Origin: Isoetes taiwanensis
Taxonomy: Eukaryota; Streptophyta; Lycopodiopsida; Isoetales; Isoetaceae
Direction of reading: 5' to 3'
Assembly: GCA_021234155.1 (NCBI GenBank)
Contig: JAJEKV010000058.1
Coordinates: forward strand, 912,943-976,942
DNA length: 64,000 nt
Below the pieces are notes generated by a model that was not told the DNA's origin, made no database searches, and saw only the letters and a list, made by a program, of their open reading frames with translations. Positions 1 to 10,062 of the stretch are shown in pieces (the first letter of the stretch is position 1; every line of letters starts with the position of its first letter). Position numbers and translations under genes: made by a program.

Positions 1-2378
1 GAGGACAAGACATTGCAACTCTTGAACTCTAGAGGTAGAAGCGATTCGGCGGGGGTCTGGTAGGAACCAACCCAAACACAGTATGTCACCGTCTATTGTC
101 TTCATGGCGGATAGGCACTCATTGGGCGGTCGAGGGTAATAAATATAGCTATCGGTAAAAGGCTGGCGGTCCGGTCATCGTCTTTGAGGCTGGTCAAAGG
201 AATTTTCATAATCTTCCTTTGGCCATTTCTTTGTATATCTGAAGTCGCATCAATGAAAGCGGCAGAAGTGTTTACCACGTCCATGCACAAACCCAGCGGA
301 CTAGCGTGGAAACACTTGAGCGGTTTGCCACCCTCCTCAAGCGGCCCAAGAAGATATTAGTCTACTTTGGTGTAGAGGACTCGGGAAAGCTTTCCTTCTC
401 CATCTCTTTCGTCCTTACGCCCATCCAGCGATACTATTGGCGAACATAAGCATCGAGTTCTCTGTGAATATGGGATGAGCTTGCCTCAAAGGCAACCATG
501 TCTTGAAAAGGAAGTTTCTTCACTTCCTTCATGTATCACGACAAGGGCCCTCCATTGTTCCAATCTTCTTCAGCTCTAAGGCTCGACTTTCATGATACGT
601 CTCCCAGTATAATCCTTGCTTCCCTTTAGGAATGTGGTGCCATCCTTGATCTCCTTCATCAGCCTTTGCAGATCTAGAGGATGCATGGACTTTAATGGGC
701 GACAGGAAATGTTGGTGAAAAGTCTAAGCCTATCTTTCACTTCAATTCTTTCTCCCTTCGTCCTTCAACGGTTTTAGGTAGAATAAGCGGGCAACCGGTG
801 CACATTGACCACGATTAGTTATCAAGATATACAAAGTAGTGAAGTAGTCCGCATAGTTGACTTCTTAATCGTTTGCAGCGCTACTGCTTTCCAATCCTGC
901 ATGACATAGAAGGCATTAGATAAGGCCCATACACATCATCTTAATTTGCTTGCACTAGCTGTCCCAAATTGGGCGCCCGCCCAATTTCAGACCATTCGAC
1001 ACTGGCGGGCCCAATTTCCTGGACAGTCCCAAATAAAGGCGAGCCCAATTTGCACTCGTTCGGAAAATTGACCGCCCAAAAAGTGTCATGATCGGAAATT
1101 GGTGAGGCTTTTGGAAACACAATAGCACTAATAGAAAATAATGGTGGTAGTGCACTCCGCGAATAAGCTCCACACCCGTGCCGCATTTGCCCTTTTTAGG
1201 CTTCCCATAGAATGCCCACTTGGTTTTGTTGCTGAATTTCTTGAAGAATACTTCTTCGTGTATAGTCTTCTTCGTTATGTCATTATTCTCACGGTAGGTG
1301 ACGCGAGCATTACTCGATTCTTGTGAGATTTCCTGCGGGGACTTCGGCATTTCCTTTTGGCATAGAAAAAGAATATCCGGTTACGCCAAGTGCTTCCTTT
1401 GAGAGGCCATGCCAAAGCACAATGTGTGACAAGCGGTTGAGCAACCGTAATCGTTATGGTTGCCATTTACAATCAAAATTCTGCATTTTGCGGGTCCTCT
1501 GCCTTCTTCCACTTAATTGCTGCGCCACAATGCGTGGATCGAGCGGCCGCGACATCGGCCTGGGGAGGGTGCATCGATGGGGCGATAAGCGATTTGTCTG
1601 CGAGTGTCCAAGTGCTTTCACGGACTTATGACCCTACAAGTCATATTTCTTGGGGCTTTATGCATCTTGAACACATCGACTTCAATCTCCGAAGCCCACC
1701 CCGGAGGGTAGATTCTCTCCACATTGCTTGATGCTTGCTATGGCTCTGTGACAACTCATATACGCTCTCACGTGTGGCGTCGCCACGGATGGAGTGAACT
1801 TCCGCGATCTGTAGGCTAGTCTCCGTTCTTCGGATGAAGAAGCGGACAAAGACTCCCTCTCAGAACTATCTCGGGCTCTGTGGTGAGATGTCCGCTTGCG
1901 CCTCTTGGGCCGGACCACCTAAATCTTTTCACAATAAGCTTAGGGTTCCTCTTGGTGGTCCTCTTACGCACTCTCACGGGGCGACCTTGCTATTCTCGAA
2001 ATTCCACGAATACAAGTTTAGGGGCAGCTTTGCGGGGAATAGGCTGTGGCGGTGTCCTCACCTTCTTTCTTTTGATGTCTCGGTCTCCATGGTATTTGGC
2101 GCTAGCGCTTATCTTGTCTCTCTTCTTGTATCTAGACTTAAGCCACTTAGAATGTTGATTATACTTTAGGTTGGTTTTGCCACGATACTCGAGTGAGCGA
2201 TGCTTCGACCTGTTACATTTGTGTTCTAATATCCTTTGCGACGGCATAGTATCCATCAAGATATCTCGTTCTTGATTTGATGCCGGCTCTAAACTTTCAT
2301 ATGAGTCTAAGCGCCCATCCTCTATAAGCGCAGAATGTGGGCTTTCCTTTATACTTGCGTTCATCATACATGGCTTCA
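1..2378 (-). pseudogene. Broken continuation of the H3-tail-mimic gene, unknown function
   Basis: On the minus strand, protein-like sequence continues left from the 2379-2756 ORF but changes frame several times. Recognisable pieces are a Lys/Arg-rich segment at about 1990-2340 with basic clusters such as KSRYKKRDK and DRDIKRKKVR, an Arg/Ser-rich segment at 1682-1918, a charged segment near 1170-1340 (ITKKTIHEEVFFKKF), a stretch near 600-700 (HPLDLQRLMKEIKDGTTFLKG) and a last piece at 102-290. No known domain was recognised. The basic composition would suit nucleic-acid binding, but that is inference. Coding character on one strand over 2.3 kb favours one gene of roughly 900 codons broken by indels, and it may run off the left edge. 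Confidence 0.4.
966..1051. repeat. Dispersed short palindromes (AAATTGGGC / GCCCAATTT arms)
   Basis: A 22-bp inverted repeat with 9-bp arms AAATTGGGC and GCCCAATTT around a 4-bp loop sits at 966-987. A half-site lies at about 1006-1016, and a decayed full copy at 1031-1051. The same unit forms the tandem array at 2835-3245 and recurs in decayed form near 3452, 4990, 5237, 5353 and 7041. Confidence 0.75.
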
Positions 2379-2756
2379 TTACCTAGAAAGTGGAACTTTA
2401 TAGCGGGCCGAAAGCCCAATCTCTGTGTCTTCAACATCGATGAGGAAGTCATCGTTGTTCTCGGCGAACCCTCCATGTCGACGGCGATACCCTTGAAGTT
2501 CATTTTTTCCTGTCCCTCTCTTGCCAAAGAAAAGCAAAAGATCCTTGAGGTGGTTTGTCTGGGACCCAGGATGAATATTCCCTATCTCTATGCACCAGAC
2601 CCATTCATCAGCAACCGTCATAACTTCATGGGGCACTACCTGGATGCCAGCAAACAGTTCTTTCTCTTCTTCTGTTCTTGCATCCTCTCTTGCAATAGCC
2701 TCTGCAAATTTGGGTGCGGGACTGGGAACCCGAGCAGTCTGCTTTGTTCGCGCCAT
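2379..2756 (-). CDS. ORF with histone H3 N-terminal tail mimic (125 aa, N-terminal part)
   Basis: This minus-strand ORF starts with ATG at 2756 and reads M-ARTKQTAR-VPSPAPKF. Residues 2-9 equal the first eight residues of mature histone H3, including R2, T3, K4 and R8. Because residue 2 is Ala, methionine aminopeptidase would be expected to remove Met and expose an H3-like N terminus. After residue 9 similarity ends: H3 K9 is replaced by Val and no histone fold follows. The rest is acidic to mixed (about residues 20-35 are Glu-rich, possibly helical) and ends at a stop, where a shifted frame appears to continue the protein. The last R is encoded by CGG, and CAG to CGG miscalls occur in this window, so that residue is the least certain. 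Function unknown. Confidence 0.5.
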   Translation of the reverse strand: MARTKQTARVPSPAPKFAEAIAREDARTEEEKELFAGIQVVPHEVMTVADEWVWCIEIGNIHPGSQTNHLKDLLLFFGKRGTGKNELQGYRRRHGGFAENNDDFLIDVEDTEIGLSARYKVPLSR

Positions 2757-2827
2757 AAAAATGCCTGCAGAACGGAAAGTAGTGTTAGTACTTGGGAGAC
2801 TTGTGGCTGAAGAGACGGTTGTATCAT

Positions 2828-3245
2828 AGAGGCCAAATTGGGCGCCCGCCCAATTTACTCCCGCTCAACTCATGGTGAGACTTGGGGCTGAGGAGGCGGT
2901 TGCATCATAGAGGCCAAATTGGGCGCCCGCCCAATTTACTCCCTTCAACTCATGGTGAGACTTGGGGCTGAGGAGGAGGGTTGCATCATAGAGGCCAAAT
3001 TGAGGCATGCCCAATTTACTCCCCGCTCAACTCATGGTGAGACTTGGGGCTGAGGCCGGTTGCATCATAGAGGCCAAATTGGGTGCCAGCCCAATTTACT
3101 CCCGCTCAACTCATGGTGAGACTTGGGGCTGAGGGGTTGCATCATAGAGGCCAAATTGGGTGCCCGTCCAATTTACTCCTGCCCAAGTCTACCATCCAAG
3201 GAAGTCATGCTGTCCTTAAGAGTAAATTGGGCGTCAGCCCAATTT
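2828..3245. repeat. Tandem array of about 80-bp units, each with a short palindrome
   Basis: Five units with periods of 77-81 bp each contain a palindrome (starting at 2835, 2916, 2997, 3076 and 3153) followed by a shared segment that includes CTCAACTCATGGTGAGACTT. A sixth, isolated palindrome is at 3224-3245. Copies vary mainly in the loop (GCCC, TGCCA, GTCA), so the original loop may have held CAG. The array lies in the gap between the minus-strand H3-mimic ORF (start 2756) and the plus-strand ORF starting at 3612. It could therefore be a shared upstream region, or a set of sub-terminal binding sites of a mobile element. The role is inference. Confidence 0.85.
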
Positions 3246-3611
3246 GGTGTGAGGAGAAGTTCGTTCTCGCCCTTGAGTAGTTAAGATACCCCTAAGTGAT
3301 GGAAGGGTAGCCTCTTTGGAGAAAAAAGCCAATGTTGTGCAAAATTAAAGCCCTTGAGGGGAAGCAATTGGGTGCCCTATGAGGTTACGCACCAGGGTAT
3401 GCATTTGTGGGGACCCGGTGAGGCATCTAGAAGATGTTAATTTGTCGTACGGCCCAATTTCCTCAAAGCAAAAGTGGGATACTCAATCAGGCGGCTCTCA
3501 AGTTTATATTTAGATAGTAGTCCAGCTTACCTTTGCCTCTGTGGTGGGGAAGAGATGCCATCAAGCTGCTAAGATTCCTTGGTGTCTGAGGGGTTTCGAG
3601 GCGATAGGACA

Positions 3612-3926
3612 ATGAGCGAGGAAGACAGCCAGCGGGATGGCGACAAGCGCGAGAAACACAAAGCCCAAGTGCTCGATCCGAAGCCAGCGGTGGTTTACGG
3701 GTATAGTCTTTGGCGGCGGGGATAGGGATGAGAATGACTTTCTGGGTAAAAATATGAAGGCGGCGGTGTTAAGCGGACGAGAAAGAAAGCCAAGGAAGCC
3801 GCAAATTTTCTAAAAGCTGCGGTCGAGGAGAATGAGGGGCTTTTAAAGGGTTATGGACCTTTCATGGTAGAAGACAAGTGTCGTGCATGTGAGAGTTTGG
3901 ACTTTTCAAATAAAATGGACCGTTGA
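3612..3926 (+). pseudogene. Small highly charged ORF, unknown, frame disturbed once
   Basis: An ATG at 3612 opens a charged reading frame (MSEEDSQRDGDKREKHK...). The frame meets a stop at 3723, is out of phase over about 3721-3770, then returns to the original phase and reads a Lys/Ala/Glu-rich helix-like stretch and VEDKCRACESLDFSNK before a stop at 3924-3926. A shift that corrects itself suggests two compensating sequence errors in an ORF of about 104 codons. The CRAC pair of cysteines is the only notable motif. It is divergent from the H3-mimic ORF across the palindrome array. It could be an independent small gene or a first exon of the plus-strand gene further right. Confidence 0.35.
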
Positions 3927-4110
3927 TGGGTTCGGCGTGAGGTTAATTGTGGACCTTATTAATAATTGCAGGAGATTTTAAATTTCAAATCCGTCATTTA
4001 AAGCCGCCCAAATTTAATTCGAGTCATGCCGCGTGTCGCCGCGTGTTTTTAGTCGGGAAGTTGTGTTTAAAAGTTTGGGGCGGACATATTACTTGAAATT
4101 AGGGGGACAT

Positions 4111-4719
4111 TTAACTTTCAAAATAGGAAATTACATTCAAATTTTGGGGGGTTATGTTTAAATGTAAATGCGCTTCAGACCTATTGTTTTTTAAGCCTTT
4201 ACTCTGTTTGGCCACTATCTTTTCTTCAAGGCGCTTAAGCATCTTCAGCTTCATACTCATGGCCACGAAATCTCCAAAGGTTTGTCTTTGCTCCTCGGGT
4301 TTATTAAGCCATAGCTTCGATGTGTAATTCTTGCAAATGTAATCTGAAGGGATGTAATCATTCCGCCTTTCCATTCCACGGCTGTTCATTAGCACCTCTT
4401 CAAGCATGCCCGTTCATTCACACCTCTTCATTCCGCGCCTATTCATTCCACACCTCTTCATTCCGCCTTTTTCGATGGTGCACATGTTTGAGTTTGGACT
4501 TCGGCTGACTCTTTTTTCATTACATAAACTCTAAGTTTGATCACGATCCTTCCTTTTCACGAAATAGGTGTGCGAGGAATTGTGTGCTACTCTTTGTTTT
4601 CTCCATGCTTTCGTTTGTTTTGCCCCATGAACTATCACGATAAGTCCACCCTTGTTTGTAGTCGGGCCCTTCCAATGCTTCGATTGTATTTGTTTTGGTA
4701 GCTCAATGATGGATTCCAC
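4111..4719 (-). pseudogene. Minus-strand coding-like fragment, unknown
   Basis: Two minus-strand pieces look protein-like. The piece at 4531-4719 (ESIIELPKQIQSKHWKGP..., then a basic stretch AWRKQRVAHNSS) is followed in another frame by 4111-4407, which contains KPEEQRQTFGDFVAMSMKLK and a Lys/Leu-rich, possibly coiled-coil segment. A CPFC motif is readable in the minus strand just upstream (about 4775-4815), again in a shifted frame. The pieces are separated by the ATTC-rich minisatellite at about 4385-4470. No family was recognised. They may belong to the same unknown element as the H3-mimic gene. Confidence 0.25.
4385..4470. repeat. Short tandem repeat (TTCATTCC-CACCTC unit)
   Basis: Degenerate repeats of about 22-27 bp built on TTCATTCC and CACCTCTTCA occur four to five times between two coding-like minus-strand segments. 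Confidence 0.55.
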
Positions 4720-4863
4720 TTAGGTGACCAGGTCCAACCCTCCCCTTTCAATCGAAGGGGGTTCTTTTAGTGTCTTACTCGTTCGGTTTCATTTACAAAA
4801 GGGACAAATTAGGGTCCCTTTGTGTAGATGACGGATAGGTGAAATTGGCGGGTTGGGCAAAAG

Positions 4864-5345
4864 CTGTATCTCAAGTTGTGCCTATTGTGCCTATTCTCAA
4901 GTTATCACTTTCGAATGTCTTTTCTCTATGGCGGCTAAATTGGTAGCCGAGTCTCACGCCTACTTCTGACTCTTCTACAACCCACGACCAAATTAGGCGG
5001 CCCAATTTATGCGGTCATGGCTTTGTTGAGGCGAGAACCTTTTTGTACCCATTGTGAGGCCCATTTGCATCAATACTAACCCTTTATAAAGCGCCTCATT
5101 AGGTTGAAGTATCTCAAGTTGTGCCTATTGTGCCTATTCTCAAGTTGTCACTTCGAATGTGTCTTCTCTATGGCGACTAAATTGGGTGGTAGCCCGAGTC
5201 TCTTGCCTTCTTTCTGGTTCTTCTATAACCACGACCAAATTGGTGAGCCAATTGTCTGCGGTCATGGCCTGTTGAGGCGAGAACCTTTCTTTGTACCCAT
5301 TGTGAGGCCCACCGCATCAATACTAACCTTATATAAGTACCTCAA
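4864..5345. repeat. Tandem duplication of about 240 bp with TATA-like boxes
   Basis: The block at about 4864-5103 is repeated at about 5107-5345. Both copies run in the same order through ATCTCAAGTTGTGCCTATTG, an AAATTGG...GCC half-palindrome region, GGTCATGGC, GTTGAGGCGAGAACC, GTACCCATTGTGAGGCCC and a TATA-like box (CTTTATAAAG near 5085, CTTATATAAG near 5330). The copies differ by small indels. The second copy is followed by another AAATTAGGCGCCCAATTT site at about 5353. A duplicated promoter region for the plus-strand gene to the right is possible but unproven. Confidence 0.75.
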
Positions 5346-5399
5346 TCGGTTCAAATTAGGCGCCCAATTTGCAACAAAGAATCTAAAGACCTCATATGT

Positions 5400-6555
5400 A
5401 AAAAAGGGCACCCGCCCATTTCATTGTCGTGCAACCATTGAGTGGCCATCCCCATGTCCTTTGCATTGCTTTCTCGTCTTCCTTACTCGATTTTAACACT
5501 AATGAAATCCTTATGCGGGTTGTGTATCTCTTCCTTAATGAACATCTAGTAGCAAAGGGAGTTGTGGGGCAAATGACACAATGCCACTTCAAGGAGATAT
5601 CGAGATGGAGTAGTGGCGTAGGTGTGGAGGGAAGTGTTGAAGGCCACCATACCCTTCCTTGGCCAACTCGGATGCAAACACAATAGCGAGAAGCCGGGGG
5701 CTCATTAGTTCTCTAAGCGAAGATGCTCGTGAGTCATCACGCTAATCACGTCCCCAAAGAAAAGCGGTGAGACGGAGGTGGGAAAGGAGACACAACCCGT
5801 GACTAGATATACCCTTCTTGAAAAGGATTGTGAGATATATGGCACTCCTGCTGACTTCGATTATCGCCCGGAAAGGGATTCATATCTTTCAGCGGCCCGA
5901 TGATGCGGTTTGTGACCCGGTTTACGGGTTTCAAGTTTGTGGGAGTATCTGTAACTGAAGGTTTCCCTCCCCTTTCTGAAGTGAACATCCGTTGCATTAG
6001 AGGAAAAATGAGATCACATTTTGTCCCATTAAGGGATGCTTAGAATGCCATGTCAGCTTTTTAAATTGTCCAATAAGAGAAGAGCTCCAGTATATCTCAT
6101 TCGGTTATTATGTGGCAGACTGTAATTAATGCAAAATACAACTAACTGTAGTATCATTTTTCATTATAACTTTTTGATCCGAACTCGATTCAAAAACTTT
6201 TTATAGCAATGGGTTCGTCTTCACAAGATCTATCTAGTGATAACCCATTCATACATCTTTTACGATATAAATATATAAGAAATAAGCAAAAACTCAGATT
6301 TTTTTAAGGTTAATGCATATGACCATATTGAAATACATTATAACCATATATCATTGGAAAGATCTTTTCATTCCGCATCTAATGCAACAAACGCCGCAAC
6401 ATTTTGACAAGTGGATCAAAAGTTATAGGGGAAAAACAACATCAATGAAGTTGTTGGTGCTGCATTAATTGCAGTTAATAGAGGGTAGCCATTCCATTGG
6501 AGGATTCTTATGGGGATAAAATGGGATCTCAAATTTCCTCTAATGCCAGGGTTGC
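5400..6555. other. No confident gene; weak coding traces, then AT-rich DNA
   Basis: Short open stretches occur at 5429-5686 (+) and 5803-5997 (-), none with a recognisable family. From about 6000 to 6480 the sequence is AT-rich with no reading frame of note. Confidence 0.5.
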
Positions 6556-7330
6556 TTGCAGATGCCGAAACCGGGGATGCTCGTGAGATGGAGCAATGAC
6601 CTCGTCCTTGTTGATGGAGTAAAGGTCTCGGAGATATTGACCGCAAAGACCGCCTTGAGGCGGATATTGTGTCGGCCGGGGAGCTCAGAGCATCAGAAGC
6701 ACCCAAATTATGAGAAACGACATTACACTTTTCATTCCCGACAGCCCAGGAAGGTTGTAAGGCCACCAAAGCTTGCTCGTCTCACCACTCAGAATGCTAT
6801 CCTCGATTCTGAGGAGGACCTTGTGTTGCAAGAATAGGTGTTGCGTCAAGTTCTCTCTGAATCAAGTTGTTAACATCGAAAGGAATTCCTTGCCATGAAA
6901 TCAAGTGATAGGGTTACTTTTGTTTATGACATGTTAAGCCAACAACATGAAAGGTCGAAGAGTGGGATGACTAGTCTTTGCAAAGGGAATCTCGTTTTGC
7001 GAAAGGCGTGGTACCTTGGTCTCGGGATCTCAAAGTCGGTATCCGAAATGGAAGGCCCAATTTCTTGAGGGTGCACGCAAGGCGAACATGGTAGCTGTGG
7101 CACCTTGAAGCCTCGCTCCTCGGCGTTGGCATGTGAGGCCGTGTTTTCCATGTTTGTGAGGGTAGAACGGTGAATCCTTGCCCCACCCAGCTAGGGAGAA
7201 ACGAGGAGGGATAAGAGAGAATGTCGGGAAGTTGCACGCAATGTTTACTGAAGTCCGGCATTCTAGAAGAGGTTAATGCAGAGGTTGTGGCATTAACTGG
7301 CAAGAAGGTATCACCGACAGGTTTTCATAG
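6556..7330 (+). pseudogene. Upstream part of the DUF7869-type gene, broken
   Basis: Plus-strand coding-like sequence begins near 6556 (..PKPGMLVRWSNDLVLVDG.., then a Lys/Arg-rich stretch to 6837) and continues in shifted frames. Around 6905-7050 a frame reads VTFVYDMLSQQHERSK...SLCKGNLVLRKAWYLGLGISKS. This resembles the Cys-rich segment ending in 'hGIS' that precedes the conserved core in DUF7869-type proteins. Traces continue to about 7330. Assignment to the same gene as 8172-10062 rests on strand, order and this weak resemblance. The 7440-8160 interval is AT-rich and may be an intron or an insertion. Confidence 0.45.
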
Positions 7331-8171
7331 AACGTGGAGGCGGAGCTTCCGGGACGTCAGTCAGGGTATTTTTTAACCTCCCTACATATTTGACGGGGCG
7401 TAATATATTGGCCACTACTTACCTTGGATAATTTGCTAAGCGCGATTTGACCTGGCCCTTTTTTCTCATTGTTACACCAAGAGCTTGTAAGTTAAATGGC
7501 GAAATCGAGGAACTACTATTTTTTTTCAAATATTTAGATTGGCCACATTTGATAGCCACGTCAGTAAAACGATCTCTAGTTTCTATGATGTTGTATGCAA
7601 TTCACAAACAAATACACGCTACTACGCTTCTCCAATTAAGATTACTATGAGATATATATTGAACATGTAGAATGTAGGCAAAAGCACAAATAGATCTGGT
7701 AGGATGGATCTCATTGAAAACCATATTGCAGGTACTTGGTAAATAGAAACTAAACTTGATTTTAGTTCGGAGAATGAAGAGGAGATTTGGGCTGGATGAT
7801 GAAGAACAAATTGGGGATGCGAATTGCAAATTGAATCAAAACAAATTTGAACCTAAGAAAAAAAATACTATGATATTAGAAATGCCTTTAGAATTTTAGG
7901 GTTAAACTCAAAAAGATTTTAACCCCCTACATGTGGCAAAATTGTGTCCCTAGACTTGGCCAATATAGAGCCTGGCCATAATCTTAGAATTATAAAATTA
8001 TTCCATGATTTAAATTGCCACTACAACAAGCTGCTAGCATGCATAATATTTTGAAATGGCCACACCCTAGGGGTTCGGATATTGGGCAAATATCAAATTG
8101 GCCACTTATAAAGTGAATTTAATAAGTTGATGTTTTGAACTGGCCACCACCCTTCGATCATGGTGAGAATG
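7331..8171. other. AT-rich interval between two parts of the DUF7869-type gene
   Basis: No protein-like sequence was recognised. It contains repeated short phrases such as TTGGCCAC/TGGCCAC (about 7536, 8099, 8140). It may be an intron or inserted DNA. Confidence 0.4.
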
Positions 8172-10062
8172 CATCCTACTCTGGCGTGGCCGATCGTTTT
8201 ACGAAATATGTGAATGTGTGGCCAACTGGCCCGCCGGGGCCACTAAAAAACACCCTGACGTCAGTATCGCAAAGAAAATTGCATTCTCCAAATGCGATAC
8301 ATGTGAGGTGATCCGTACGAAGTTATTGAAGACCAAAGATGAAGGAGAGAGGAGGATGTTGCATGATGAAAGAAGAGCGCATAGACTGGAGCAGGCCTCG
8401 TGTCGCACACAGTACTGGTCGTGGAGATTATACTCCCACAGGTATCCCGGCCAATATCTTTGTATTATTCCGACAAAATGGATCAAGCCAAAACAATGAT
8501 TCCAAAATTGCAACAATCATGAAGTCTCTCCGGAGACTCGACAAGCTCAAAAGCGACATTGGCCCGGTGCATTGACTCATGGTCATGGGAATGGATCCTA
8601 TGGAAACTTTGCCACGGACTTATGGCGGAATGACTCTAACTTCCATGTAGGTTCTTTGAATAGCATCTTGAAGAGATTAGAGATGGAGCACGCAGTATGC
8701 GAGGGAGGCCACCTATCGATTTCTGAATCATCTGCTCCAAAATGGGTCTCCTCATTCTTTGAGAACCACGGCGGCCTTGGAGTCAAAGTTGTCACTATCA
8801 ATACCGGCATACACCTTCTAATTTGCCCGCAGGCGGAGGGACCATCATTGAAGCCTCTGCCCAAAATACTTTATTTGCAGCTGGACAGCGATCCAGGACA
8901 GAACAAGAATAGATGCGTCTTCTCCTATCTTTCTTACCTAGTATATCTTGGTGTGTTTGAAGAGATTGAGCTAGGGTTCATGATGCCAGCCCACACACAC
9001 ATGATGATATCGATGCCTTGTTTGGTAACTTCTCTACATCTTTAAAGAAGGTCGAGGTGCTCACAATGCCCGGAACTACTGTATGAATTCCCACAAATGC
9101 AACTTGAATACACATTGCCCTATGTTGTTGACAAAGTTCCTTATTGGAAGGGTTTTATAGAAGGCTACATACCAGATGGGGATGATAGATTGGCCAGAGT
9201 CATACCACCCCTCTAACTTCCAGTTAAGCTATGAATGGTGATTGGCGATCATGTATTACAAAACTAGACCCACTTACTTGGATTGGTTGCTGGCGGTGGA
9301 ATAAAGATGTGGAAAGAAAAAGAGGACGGGGAAGCCCATGATGCGGTTGGATATCCTAAGGCTGCTTCCTCCCAAGAAATCGGTGAAGGACCTTGGCACT
9401 TTCTGCGAAAGCAAAGTATCCACAAGCATATATTGCATTGGGTTGCTTGTTCAACTAGTAACAAGGGTGCTCGAAACGCCAAGTACTTTCGGCACGTTTC
9501 GTCCGCGATTGAATATTGGATGAAACTCTTGCAAGAACTTCGGGAACATCGGTAGTGGCGAAGGCACTTATAATGACTTAAGCCCGCGTACTAGGCAGCA
9601 AGCACAAGCTCCACCTCATGTAGGCTGTAGTGGTGGAGCCAATTGCTACTATCACTCCTCCTTACGTCGGCCCTGGAAGAACAAACACATGCAGAATTCA
9701 ACCCATACAAAGATTTGAAGAAAGGTATGTTTTATTATGGCACGCCTTGATGATGTGTTGTGCCCAACTTGGGTGGGCCTAGCTCTTGAGGACCCACAAA
9801 TGGATGATAAGAAGGAGAACTTTGAGACTATTACGGTGACTTGGTGGGAGCCAATCCCGTGAGGAACAAGTCTACCTAAATTATGCCAATTCTTTGGAAG
9901 AAGAGATGGAGGCCAACGGCGCAAGTGACCGCATAGAAGTGGAGACTACTACGGCTTGGGAGCCATCAAACAAGAAGAAGATACCTAATACTATTAAGAT
10001 ACGTGCATCTTCTTTGAGGCATATCACGATACTAAGCGAGGGGATGTCAACTAGTGTATGAA
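8172..10062 (+). pseudogene. DUF7869-type protein, conserved core and C terminus, frameshifted
   Basis: The plus strand carries the hallmarks of the DUF7869 family in the expected order, across several frames. FSKCDTCEVI is near 8275-8320. MDQAKTMIPKL is near 8478-8510. THGHGNG starts at 8575. LYLQLDSDPGQNKNRCVFSY is near 8870-8930. An HTHDDIDALF motif is near 8995-9025, and the frame changes inside the CA-repeat there. After that come LEYTLPYVVDKVPYWKGF (about 9100-9155), IKMWKEKEDGE and a 90-residue stretch to 9555, and C-terminal pieces TWVGLALEDPQMDDKKENF (about 9770-9825) and TIKIRASSLRHITI (about 9990-10030). Family members are usually 600-900 aa and have no proven function. The conserved Asp/His/Asp set could form an RNase H-like active site (inference). 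At least four frame changes are present, and some may be sequence error. Confidence 0.75.

Noticed and set aside
2379-2756. A histone H3 gene
   Set aside because: Only the first eight residues match; K9 onward and the histone fold are absent.
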